A stretch of DNA of 64,000 nt from Alisma plantago-aquatica (Eukaryota; Streptophyta; Magnoliopsida; Alismatales; Alismataceae). The stretch spans positions 663,429,591 to 663,493,590 of the forward strand of contig OY856409.1 in assembly GCA_963693085.1 (NCBI GenBank), written 5' to 3'. A program made the translations under genes and the position numbers. Below the pieces are notes generated by a model. The model had not been told where the DNA came from. It saw only the letters and a list, made by a program, of their open reading frames with translations, and searched no databases. Below, in pieces: positions 24,901-36,900 of the stretch (its first letter is position 1; the number at the start of each line of letters is the position of its first letter).

Positions 24901-27900
24901 ACTAGAGTTTTATCCCATATTGCTTAGCTTTTCTTATTGTTTTATTCTCTTGTCCTATAAAAGAGAATGTATTGTAAACACTTTTACTCACTTAATACAG
25001 TTCCACTCATTGTTCTATATGGTATCAATAGCGGTTCAATTCCCCTGTCCCTTCCCACCCTAGGTGCACCCATGCCCTAGCCTCGCCCCTCCCACCTCTT
25101 CTCCTTTCTAGCCCCCCCACACCGCCGTTGCTCTGCCCCTCTCCGCCCCCCCCTCCACCCAGCCACCCTACCCTACTCTTCCCTCTCCCTTTCCCTTCAC
25201 CCCCTACCCGCCCACTGGCGCTACAACGCCAGATCTACTGCCCGTCGCATGTCATCCACCACACCTCACCTCTTCCGCCCATCTACCACCACTAACAGCC
25301 CTTCCACCACCACTAACAGCCCTTCCACCCATCAGCCCACCATCATCCCTAACATCTAGCTGCCTTTCTCGTCCGATCTCCTCTTACAAAACTTCTTCTC
25401 GTCTCTAGGCAGTTCAACATAGCACGTGAGCGTCTAAAAGGATCTTCGGCTACTTACTGCATGCACCTCATGGTGGAGTGTTGAGTCTCTTCATGACGGC
25501 GTAGGTTCTACTACCAACTTTTTTGCCCCGTAGCAGGTTTTCTACGATCTGATGTGTCAAATCCACTGTTGCCTTCTGCTTCCCCATAGCAGGTTTCTTC
25601 TGATATGTTGATCTCGGCCTATTCTGATTATTGCTTCTACTTCTGTGTTTTGCTCTGCCTCTGCTCCAAATCTGTGCGCCATTGCATCTACTGAGCCTCC
25701 CCGTTCTCTGTGTGTCACCACAGTGAAACTTGATGGCTCCAATTATCACCTCTAGTCAGCATCCTTCATCCTATATGTGAAAGCGCAATGTCGCTACTCC
25801 CATATCACAACTGACCCTCTACATGCTCATGAGTCATGATGCCTCAGTGGATGAAAAATCCAAGCAAACTTATGCACAATGGAGTAAAGATGACTCGAGT
25901 GTTATGTCTTAGATAGTTAATAGCACTGAGCCACGGATCAGCCAGTCACTACTCTGCCTTCATGATGCTAAGGCTATGTGGGATCAACTTTCTCATGTCT
26001 ACTCCCATCAGCAAAATCCCAAGAAAGTCTTCGAGATTTTCAAAAACCTGGCCAAGAAGGAATTTTCCTCTGACACATCTGTTGAAGATTACTATAACCA
26101 GTGCTCTACTCTCTTGAACGAATACGAAGCCTATCACCCACTATCAGCTGACATCAAGGAAGCCCAGAGACAGCGCAATGAACTGCAACTTCTCCAGTTT
26201 CTTGTTGGTGTTCCATCCTTGTTTTCTGGAGTCATCGACCAGATTCTGTCTAGTGATCCCCTGCTTACTCTTCGGGATATACTTAAACGTGTTCAACGTT
26301 TACCATCCATAACTTCTACCCCAGCGGTTGAGCATCCTGCTCTCGTGGTACGCACTGCTGATTAAACCTGTGGACGTGGTCGTGGTCGTAGACGTGGCCA
26401 TGATGGTCGCCCTTCTACTACAGTAGGTCGCACATCTACTGCACCAGGTCGAGGCCAACCTACTGCCCCCCGTTTCTACAACTTCTGTGGATGAGACAAT
26501 CATAATGCAAACTGATGTTGGATCAAACACGGCAAGCCCGCCTGGGCTAACCAGGTCATCGCAGACGCTCCTGCTGATTCTTCCGCTTCTTATCAACCTC
26601 TAACACCCTCGCATGCTTGGCTCCGCTCCGAGTTCGAGAAACTCTTCCAAGAACGCATGTCTCAGCTCCCGTCTACATCAAAGACCGGCTCATATGCCAT
26701 GCTCGCTGCTCCATCTTCCGGTAAAAATAAATGGTGTATTGACTTTGGTGCTTCCGTCCATATGGCCGGCAACATTAATTGATTTTCTACTCTCACTAAG
26801 TCCGCTCATCTTCCTCCGGTTACGGTAGCTGATGGCTCTCAAACTGTTGTTCATGGCATTGCGACAGTTCCTTTATCTCGCAACATGCACTTGAAATTTG
26901 TCTTATATATTCTGAAGATTTCCCGATAAACTACTTTATGTTAGTAAAACTGTGAAGAGCCTTCCGTGCTCAATTAAATTTGATCCTTCTGGTTGTTTTT
27001 GAAGGATCTCCACACGAAGACGAGGATTGGTTCGGGCCATGAGGGACCAGATGGGTTCTACTACTTGGATGGACCGACATCAGTGACTACTCTACTTTCG
27101 ACATCTGTGACAGGGATTCAGTGGCACTACCGACTTGGCCACTCATCAGCTTCAACATTGAAATATTTATTTCCTGCTTTAGCTGATAAGACTTTTTCTT
27201 GTGAATCTTTCCAATTGGGCAAACAAACCCGATCTATATTTCCTGCTAAGAAAAAATTGGCTCTAAATGCATTTTTTATATTGTTCGTGCGGATATATGG
27301 TGACCGTGTTCTATTACTAGTCATTCTGGAATGAAATATTTTATGACTTTCATGGACGATTATTCTTGTGCTACTTGGTTATTTTTATTGAAAGATCACA
27401 ACACTATTCTAGAAACCATCACCACATCTTTTTCTAAGATTCAAACTCAATTCAGCAAACCCATTGAAATTTTTTGCATCGATAATGCTCTTGAGTTCAT
27501 GCAAAAATCGGTCACCTATTTTTGCTCATCCCGTGCGATGATCTATCAAACATCCTACCCTTATACCCCTCAACAAAATGGTGTTGCAGAACGCAAAAAT
27601 CGTCATCTTTTAGAGGTTGCTCGCACTATTCTAGTTCATTATCATGTTCCTTAACGTTTCTGGCCTGAGGCAATTTCTATGGCTTGTTATCTTATTAATT
27701 GCACGTCGTCCTCTATTTTGCAAAATAAGATTCCATATAACATCCTCTCCTGATGCGCAACTCTTTTCTGTCCCGCAGCGCCATCTCTTTTTTAAAAAAA
27801 TGGCGATTCATTCTGTAACATCCCTGACCTGGGTTATGAGTTAACCCTAGGTGTTTTGCCTAAATATGTAATTAAACCTTTGTGATTAACTCTGAGCATG

Positions 27901-30900
27901 TAATTAAGTTTCTCAGAAACGTATATTTCAGTATTTGCTCCTTTTATTTAAAGTTGTAGCATTGTTTTGATATACAGGGACCTATGTGCAATTTACCCAG
28001 TTAAAAGGGTTAGTTTGCAATTTTGCACATGTTGAGATGTTCCTCTGATGTTGAGACATCATGAGAATCTCTTTGGCAAAGTTTGAGGGATTTCCCAAGC
28101 TAGAACACCAAGGAGCAGCTGTGGAAGCAATCCCAGGGCTTGAAACCCTAATTTGGGGTAAAATGCAATTTACCCAAATGATGGGATGCAATTTGTAAAG
28201 AATGTCATCTAATGTATCTTTTTAGACTTTTTCCATCATTTAGAGAATAAATGATGAGGAATTCACCTCAATTGAGTTATCAAGTTAAGAAATAGGCTTT
28301 GTGATTGAATAATCAGGGTATATGTGCTATATCCCTTTAAGTATGAACTTTATTATTAGATTGTTCTTCCTTGCCTTCTTTTCTAGACCTTAAGAGAAGG
28401 TTTGTCCTTAGAATAAAGAGGAAGGGACGATCAAGTAAAGAAGGAGGGACCTAGTTGGAATTATGGACAACTTATGAACTAATGTTGAAAATCCTACCCC
28501 ATGTATATAAGCTCTCCTTCCCTTAGTTGCAAGGGAACTCACCCTTCGTTCCCTTACTGTTTCATTTCACCAAAGACGACCAAGGACTGCCTTGGAGCTA
28601 AGGAGGACGACCAAGGGGTGCAAGGTAGGTCTAAACCCCTCTTCTTGCCTAATTCCATGGTTAGAACTCAAATTCAAGGTCATCTTCATGGCTAACTCTT
28701 GAAACCCTACCTTTCTAGCCGTCTCTTTTCATCCTTCCTTGGAGTTTTCACCTTGGCCAACCTGTGGGAACTCAAGGACGCCATTAGAGCTTGGAGCTTG
28801 AAAGCTTGGAGCTCAAGAAGCAAGCTTTAGGCGGGTTTTATAACTCTAAACCCATGCTTTACTATGTGCATCTTTGTATGCGTTTTAATGATAGTTCTTA
28901 GTATTTCCCTACTTTTCCCTGCTATTTTGCAAGCAAACCCGTGGGATATCTGTACTGTTCTTGAGCTAGAAGATGAAGGCGTGATTTCCAAGGAAAACCC
29001 ACCGCTTTTCTTTTCCTTAAACGGTCCTAACAGTTTGCTCTCTCGGACTCAAGACCGCGAGGTGAGCAAACGGTCTCGAGACCGCGACAGGGCAAACGGT
29101 CTCAAGACCGTTTGGCCCCGTTGACCGAGCGTGGACCGTATAAGAAACCTGTTCCTAATTATATAGGCTAATTACCCTCAAAATTTGGGAGACTAACTCC
29201 AAAGGAATCGGGAGATATGATCTTTTTAAGTCACAACTTTAAATGAATTAATTGCTGATTTTCAAACGGTCTGAAATTGCCTTTTTGGGCAAACGGTCTC
29301 AAGACCGTGTAAGGTCGTTGACTAAGCGTTGACCGTATGAGATTACTGTTCAAAATTATGTTAATTAACAACTCACCAAGTTTGATGGTCTAATTCCAAA
29401 CGGGCTAAGAGTTGAAGGGTGAATACTAGGGCTAACCCTAGGTGAAATCAGTACTGAAATTATGGTGACCTAACTAGGGTTTTTAGGGTTGATTGACCTA
29501 AACGGTCTCAAGACCGTTTGGGGGTCACCAAACGGTCTCAAGACCGTGAGGGCAATCAACCAAGACCGTTTGGAGGTCTGGGGTCAAGGATAGTTGACCA
29601 ATTAAAGGTACAATTACACCAAATTACATTGCAATTAAATATTGACATGATCATCAACTCAATGGGTCAGACCTTGATGAATCTGCATTAGAATCCAAAA
29701 TTTGGATGGGCAAACGGTCTCAAGACCGTTTAGAACTCATCCAAACGGTCTCAAGACCGTGAGGGCAATCAACCAAGACCGTTTGAAGGTCTAGGGTTGA
29801 GTAATTTGACCAATTGAGCACCCAATTGCAAATAAGTTAGTAATTTAATCAAAATTCTGTTTTGTGGTTCAATCATGGTTCAACCCCTATCAAATCACCT
29901 TAGACTTTGATAAAATCTTGGGCAAACGGTCTTAAGACCATGTGGGGTCCACCCACATGACCTCAAGACCATTTGGGCCAAGTTTGGGCCCAATTGGAGC
30001 TCAATTGAAGGGTTCAACCTTGTGTTGATGCACACTGTTGAGTGTTGATGGGTGAACATTGATAGACCCTAATTGAATCGATTTCAACCATAATTGGTTA
30101 ACTATTATGGGTCAATTGAATGACCAAGTGATCAAGCATAACCTTAATTGACTAAAATCCATGAGTGGTCAACATAGCTTTGACCATTTGAGGGCTTCAA
30201 CATGGGTTGACATTATCGGTTGCATCTTTGAGCCTTGTTGAAGGACCAAGCGGCTGAGACCATGTGAGAGGGCTCGCGGTCTCAAGACCGTGAGAGGGCT
30301 CGCGGTCTCAAGACCGTGAGGGGGCTCACGGTCTCAAGACCGAGAGGAGGCTCGCGGTCTCAAGACCGCGAAGGGCCTCGCGGTCCTGAGGTCAAAGAAG
30401 GGCAAACGGTCTTCATGACCCTCGCGGTCTCAACTCAAATTAGTCTTCGCGGTCTCAACATTAACTTGAACCAATGGGAGGCTTCGCGGTCTTGAACCCT
30501 TGAAGAGGCTCGCGGTCTTGAATGCATCATGGCTCGCGGTCTTGGGGTTAGAAATAGGCTCGCGGTCTTGGAGGGTCAAAGTGGGCAAACGGTCAACACT
30601 TTCAACCAATTTCAACCCAATTGATGACTAATGATTGAAATCAGTCAATGTGATTCAAGGTTGACCTCATTCAATCACTTGATGATGTGAATGGTTCAAT
30701 GTTGCCCAAATCAAACCCTAATGATAATCTAGGATAGTAAGGGGTTATTTGACTAAGGTTTTTGACCATGATGATGATGATCAATGGGGTGAATTACCAA
30801 AATACCCCTGAAGGGTCAATTAAGTTATACCTTGCTCAATTCAAACCCTAATTACATGAGAATAAAGTTTTTAGTCATAATGACTCTATCCAACTTGATC

Positions 30901-33900
30901 TAGTGTAATGTTACCATCAACCATTAGTATGATGAAAGAGAGAGTACTCTAGAGAGAGAAAGTAACCTAGAGAGAGAAAGTAACTCTAATCACATAATGG
31001 TGATGTTTTTGGCTATGTTAGCCTATGATGACTCAACCAACATGTTTTAGAGAGATGATGACATGACCTAACCTTATGATGAGAGAGAAAGTACTTCTAG
31101 AGAGAGAAAGTACTTCTAGAGAGAGAAAGTACCCTTTTTAAGTAGAAACTCAACTAAAGCACCTCCAATGCACATGAGTGAGTATAATTAGGGTATGATC
31201 CACCTGTGTGAGGTCATAGAAACCCTAATTATGATAAATGATGAACCTTTAACCAATCTAAGAGTATCAATGAAGATGTTACTCATACATGATGATGTTA
31301 TGAGTTTAATTCACCTTAATATGAATAGTAAACCCTAATTCAAGGGTAATGGCATGCTTTTGAGTATTAAACTCCATTTGATATGAATTAGAGATTTAAC
31401 TCTTATGACAAGAGTAGGAAGTACATTCTTTATTGTTGTATTACCTTTATCAGATGTATTAACCATGCAGGTTCTGATATGAAGGTAATCATATCCAGGT
31501 ATGGATGTTGATGTTATATTCATTAAGGGCACGTTGTTAGCCTTATGAATGAGTAAAGTAATTTGATGCCTTGCCAGTGGCATCCTATGCTGATAATGGG
31601 CTATGAGAGCCATGAATACCATCAAAGTCATGCCTTAGAGATGACTTGTGATGAGGATAATGAGAAATGATGATTGATATGAGTTAGGCCTGTTACATTT
31701 AGTATTCTTCTTTTATAGCTGTTATGCTATTGTTATTGTTTGCAGAACAATGTATGCTGTTAAAGAATACTGAATGTACCTAACTAATCAAGTAGAATGT
31801 AGAGCCCTGATCATAGATCCATCATTGTCAGAAATTAAGTGATGGTGAAACAGGTTTTCCTCAGGGAACTCCTGGAGCACATACTTTTGAGTATGTGGGG
31901 TACATGGATGTGTAGAACCTTACATCCTGGTGTAGGAAAGTGATGTAGATGTGGAATCCATCCATCCTTCACTATAGTTCCATACCGTATCAGTGGTAGG
32001 TAAACATGAAACCTCCTGATGACGAAGAAAGTACAGATATCCGTATCAGTGGTAGGTAAATATGAAACCTCCTGATGACGAAGAGAGTACAGAACGCCAC
32101 TGTGACTCTAGAATAGCGAAGGACCAGTTTACCCTGGTGAGCTATAGTAGTAGAGACATGAGATGTCCTACAAGTGATCCTCTTACTGACTGAGGAAGGT
32201 GAAGGTCATGAGAATCCGGCTCTCTTAATGACCTATGTATGATACTGATGCGGCTTCTCAGCGATCAGTTGGGGTATGAGTGGTAAGCCTCATCTCCACA
32301 GGGCATAATGTTGTTTGTAAAACATAATCAACCATGTAGTATAACTTGTTAGAGATGACTCCAAGTTAGTTGATTGATGTTACATTGCAATAATGTTGAT
32401 ATTCTCCATATCTCCTAAATTGTAGAGATCTTGTTATACCTGCAACTGTTATAGAATGCTTTGAAGGCTTTACTGTTTAAGATATTCTTTGATGTTATAA
32501 TAAAGATTCTGGCGAAGAGTTATAACTCTCGCTGGGACAATTATGTATAATTGTCTCACCCCGTAGGCTTCAACTTTTTAGGTGGACGTCGGAGACGAAG
32601 GAACCAACCTACAGGTGACCAGTCTCAGCAGCAGCAGCACCAGGGGCAGCAGTAATCTCAGGTGGAGATTTGTCCTGCCATGTGGTGTAGTTAGAGTCAG
32701 TCCTATGTGTCCTCTGTACTCTCAGGTCTTGGAGTCTTGTGTTATGTGATCTTGAGATTTTTTATCTTGATGTATATAATTACTCAAGAAGTAATTATCC
32801 TGAGATGTAAACAGTTACCTCTCTTTATGAAAGGAGTTTTTATGGATACAAGTTCTTATCTCGAAAAGTTTTAATTTCCCGTGATTTTTGTCTTCCGCTG
32901 ATTACCGATTCGCTTCCGCTAAGTTTTAATCATGTTTATGTCATGGTTTGGAGATCAGACCCCACACATTCATCCCGTCGTGAGGAGGTTTCAAAGGTCC
33001 CGTCGCGCATCTTTGGGTGCATGTGGTTTGTCAAAAAGCCTTCGCCCCGGGATAACAAAACTTGAATCTCGCTCCACCAAATGTTTTTTTTTGGGTATTC
33101 CAGAACCCAAAAAGGGTATCCTTGTTATGATCCCATTATGCGACAATGGTTCGCAAGTGCAGATGTAGTATCCTTTGAACATCAGCCCTTCCAATCTGAT
33201 AAAGGGGCTTCCTTATCTAGTGACATTTTGGCACCCACTCCGTCACCTGACATTGTGGATATTGATCCTCCTTCGGAGATGACACCTGAAGAACGATCGT
33301 TGCAAGTGTTCAAAAGAAGAACCAAGACGACTAATCCCCACCTATTAGTCTTCGAAAAGGTGTCCGCTCTTGTAGTAAACATCCGATCAGTCATTTTTGT
33401 TCATCCTCTAATGTGGGTGCCAGTTTTGCGTGCATTACTGTTGCTATCTCTGTTGTGATTGTTCTGAAAACTGATAAAGAAACTCTTCTGATTTTTGTGT
33501 GGCGACAAGCAATGGAAGTTGAAATACAGACACTCTCTGATCGCAAGACTTGGGATCTTGTTGATCGCCCTTCTACCTGTCTTACGGTCGGTGTTGTTGG
33601 ATCTTCACTATTAAATATCAACCTGATGGCACAGTTGAACGAGTGAAAGCACGCTTGGTTGCAAAAGGATACACACAAACTTACAATGTGGACTACTTTG
33701 AGACATCTCCAGTCACGAGACTCAACTCTGTCCGTGTTCTCATTTATGTTGTTGTAAACAAAGATTGGCTTCTCTTTCAGTTGCATGTCAAGAACGCCTT
33801 TCTCTATGGAGACTTGCAGGAAGAAGTGTACATGGGGCAACCACCTAGCTTTGTTGCTCAGGGGGAGAATTCCTCACAGGTGTGCGAGTTGAGAAAAGCA

Positions 33901-36900
33901 ATCTATGGCCTCAAACAAAGCCCTCGTTCCTGGTTTGACAAGCTGTCAAATTCTTATAAAATTTGGCATTCGTCGTTCTCATTCATATCACTCTGTATTT
34001 ATCAGGAAAATTACAGCTAGTTTAGTTATTGTTATTGTCTATGTCGATGACATTATACTATCTAACAGCGAAACCTTGGGCATTCAGGATACGAAAGCAT
34101 ATCTAGAACAGTACATTGTCACCAAGGATCTCGACAAAGTGATATATTTTTTGGGTATTGAAGTAACCAAATCATCTGTAGGATTATGTCTCTCTCAAAG
34201 GAAATATGTTCTGGATCTCTTGTAGGAAACAAGTATGCTTGGCTGCAAACCAGCCAGCACGCCTCTAGACCCAAATACTGACTGGGATGATGAAACTTCC
34301 CCACCTTATGATGACAACCACCAATTCAGTCGTTTGGTTGGTAAGCTCATATACCTTACTGTCAAGAGAGCTGATCTGACTGCTGTTGCAGGGTTTGTAA
34401 GCAGATACCTAGATAAACCTAGACAGTGTAACTGAGACGTTGTCAGTCACATTCTGAGATATCTCAAAAACTCTCCAAGAAACATGGTCATTGCAGTCTT
34501 TCTGGTTTCTCTGATTCTGATTATGCAGGAAGTAGATGTGATCGGAAATCTACATCCGGATATTGCACCTTCGTTGGTGGCAACCTAGTTACCTGGCATT
34601 GCAAAAAGCAAACTGTGGTAGCTAGGTCAAGTGCAGAGGTGGAATATCGAGTCATGGCTCACACTGCATGTGAACTTTTGTGGGTGCAAAGTCTTCTTAA
34701 AGAATTTGATATAACTGATTCTAGTCCTATTCTGATGTTCTGTGACAGCAAGGTGTCTATTTTTATTGCGAGCAACCCAACCTTTCATGAGTGGACAAAG
34801 CATATAGAAGTTTATTGCCACTTTGTTTGGGAGTTTGTTCTTTCTAGCTGCATCTGTACCCGACATCTTAGTATTGATAACCAAGTGGCGGACATCTTCA
34901 CCAAACTTCTACCTAAAGCTCGTTTCAAGACTCTAGTGGGCATGTTGGGCATGTTTAACATCTATGCTACAGCTTGAGGAGTAAGGAGATATTTAACTTT
35001 TGTGTTATTTTTGTACTCTACTCTACTTGTGTTTTATCCCATATTGCTTAGCTTTGCTTATTGTTTTATTCTCTTGTCCTATAAAAGAGAATGTATTGTA
35101 AACAGTTTTACTCACTTAATACAATTCCACTCATTGTTCTATAAAAGATAAATATTGCTACAAGCGACTAGTTAGTAAACTTTTGTATCTCACTGTTACT
35201 CGACCTGATATATACTTTGTTGTGGGAGTTCTCGGTCAATTTATGGATTGCCCTAGGCAATGTCACTGGGAGGCAGCATGTCATGTCCTAAAATATTTGA
35301 AGAACGCACCTGGACAGGGACTATTTTATCAAAGGAATGGACATCTTGATGTAACTGGATAGCCTGATGTTGATTATGCAGGGTGTCAGTTTGACAGGAA
35401 ATCCACTTCTGGTTATTGTACCTTCGTAGGAAGTAATCTAGTTACTTGGTGAAGTAAGAAACAAAATGTTGTTGCCATATCTTGTGCAGAGTCTGAGTAT
35501 CGTGCAATGACACATACTATTTGTGAGTTGTTATGGATTAAATCTGTGAGAAATGATAAGATGAATTGATTCAATGAATAAAAGACGTACAGCCTTGTCT
35601 TATATATAGGAGCAAGGGAGAAACCCTGAGACTTGGGACACAAGTAACCTAAACCTAACTACTGAGCCGACGGTCTGCCGACATGTCGGTACTACCGATA
35701 ATATCTTGATAGTATCAAGATTTGCAGTCTTCAACACTCCCCCTCAAACTGGAGCATGGGTGAAACACATGTCCAAGATTGGAGTTACAGGACTCAATAA
35801 AATTATAAAAGAAAGACAGAAATGAAAGAAGATAGATATCACTCCCCATATAAAATAGATACTCCCCCTTAAACAATACTCCCCCTGAATCATATGATGA
35901 CGACTCTTTTCTTTGGAATTGTATTTTGCATGCTGGAGATCCTCGAGCTTTGATGAAGGTCTTTGGAGTGCATCTGGAATGAAGAACCTTTTATGAATGG
36001 ACCTAAATACAGCAACAGTAATTCGCCACTTTGAAGCAGACGATCATCAAGACCACGACTACACCATCTTTACTAAAATACGTATTTAATGCGGTACGAA
36101 CGCGGATACACACTGTCAATGTAGCAATAGTGAAATCTTCCAATTGTCTGGGTAACATGGCACGAACATGAACGGACAATGTGATGGTGATACGATGCAG
36201 GTACCATAACTCTGGCGCATGAACCTTGGGGGCTTGACGAGAAAGGAGATCATCCATCAAGGAAAGTTCCAAGTAGATCAGTGGAAGGTGATGCCATAAG
36301 AACAGATGCAGCTCGGAGAAGACGTGATGAAGCAGCTCGGTGAAGATAAATATGGATGAATCAACCTTGCAAATGTAGACTTGGCAGGCTAGAGATAGTT
36401 GAGCTTCTGATGTCTGGAGAAGCACCCATCTGTCTCTCAAGAATGCAGCAAGAGTGATAATGTTGTCTGAAAGTGGAGAACAGGTGTGCTGAACAATGCA
36501 CAACTCCATGAAGATAATAGCCTGGAATATGAATATCATCTCTTCTCATACTCTCTCTCATACATATTATCTTGCATGCTCTCTCTCTTCTCATACTCTT
36601 CATGTCCTCTCTACCCCCCAGCACACCAAATACGACAAGAGTGAGTATATGGTGTGGAGGAAAGGATATATGACCACCCCCCGCACGTGGAAAAGGGGAT
36701 ACACACATGATGGGTGGGTGGGAAAGGAATTGGTGGAATTGAGAGGAATATGTGAAATCGAGATGTATATGTGGAGAAGGGAAACCAATAACCGGAGAGA
36801 GACATGCTAAATGGGTCAATGTAAGATCCTAGTAGGAAAATTAAATGGATCTAATCCCGACCCAAAACGAGGATTTATTTAGCCCGTTAGGGCAACGATT

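Larger units (their letters stand above)
27781..33002. mobile_element. Element G: 5.2-kb palindrome-rich insertion in copia Q
   Basis: Copia coding stops at about 27780 (within FSVPQR) and resumes at 33003 with RIFGC-type sequence, so the whole interval was inserted. From 27814 it begins TGTAACATCCCTGACCTGG, which resembles the start of some plant gypsy LTRs. A GTCTCACCCCGTAGGC segment near 32554 is also LTR-like. There is no gag or pol, no primer-binding site and no clear paired repeat. It may be a long solo LTR or a non-autonomous element. I could not define its exact ends; a possible GCGC target remnant exists at both junctions. Confidence 0.55.
24869..35143 (+). mobile_element. Copia element Q, nested in P
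   Basis: LTRs at 24869-25019 and 34982-35143; the 5' copy has lost about 14 bp. The flanking duplication is GAAGA/AAAGA (24864-24868 and 35144-35148), one mismatch. The primer-binding-like TGGTATCAATAGCGG begins at 25020. Gag, protease and integrase lie before 27780 and reverse transcriptase and RNase H after 33003, with a 5.2-kb insertion (G) between. The LTRs run TA..TA rather than TG..CA. Confidence 0.88.

Noticed and set aside
29071..30368. CRISPR array
   Set aside because: The units are 14-bp palindromes with irregular spacing (26 to 350 bp), non-unique flanks and no cas genes, in plant nuclear DNA.
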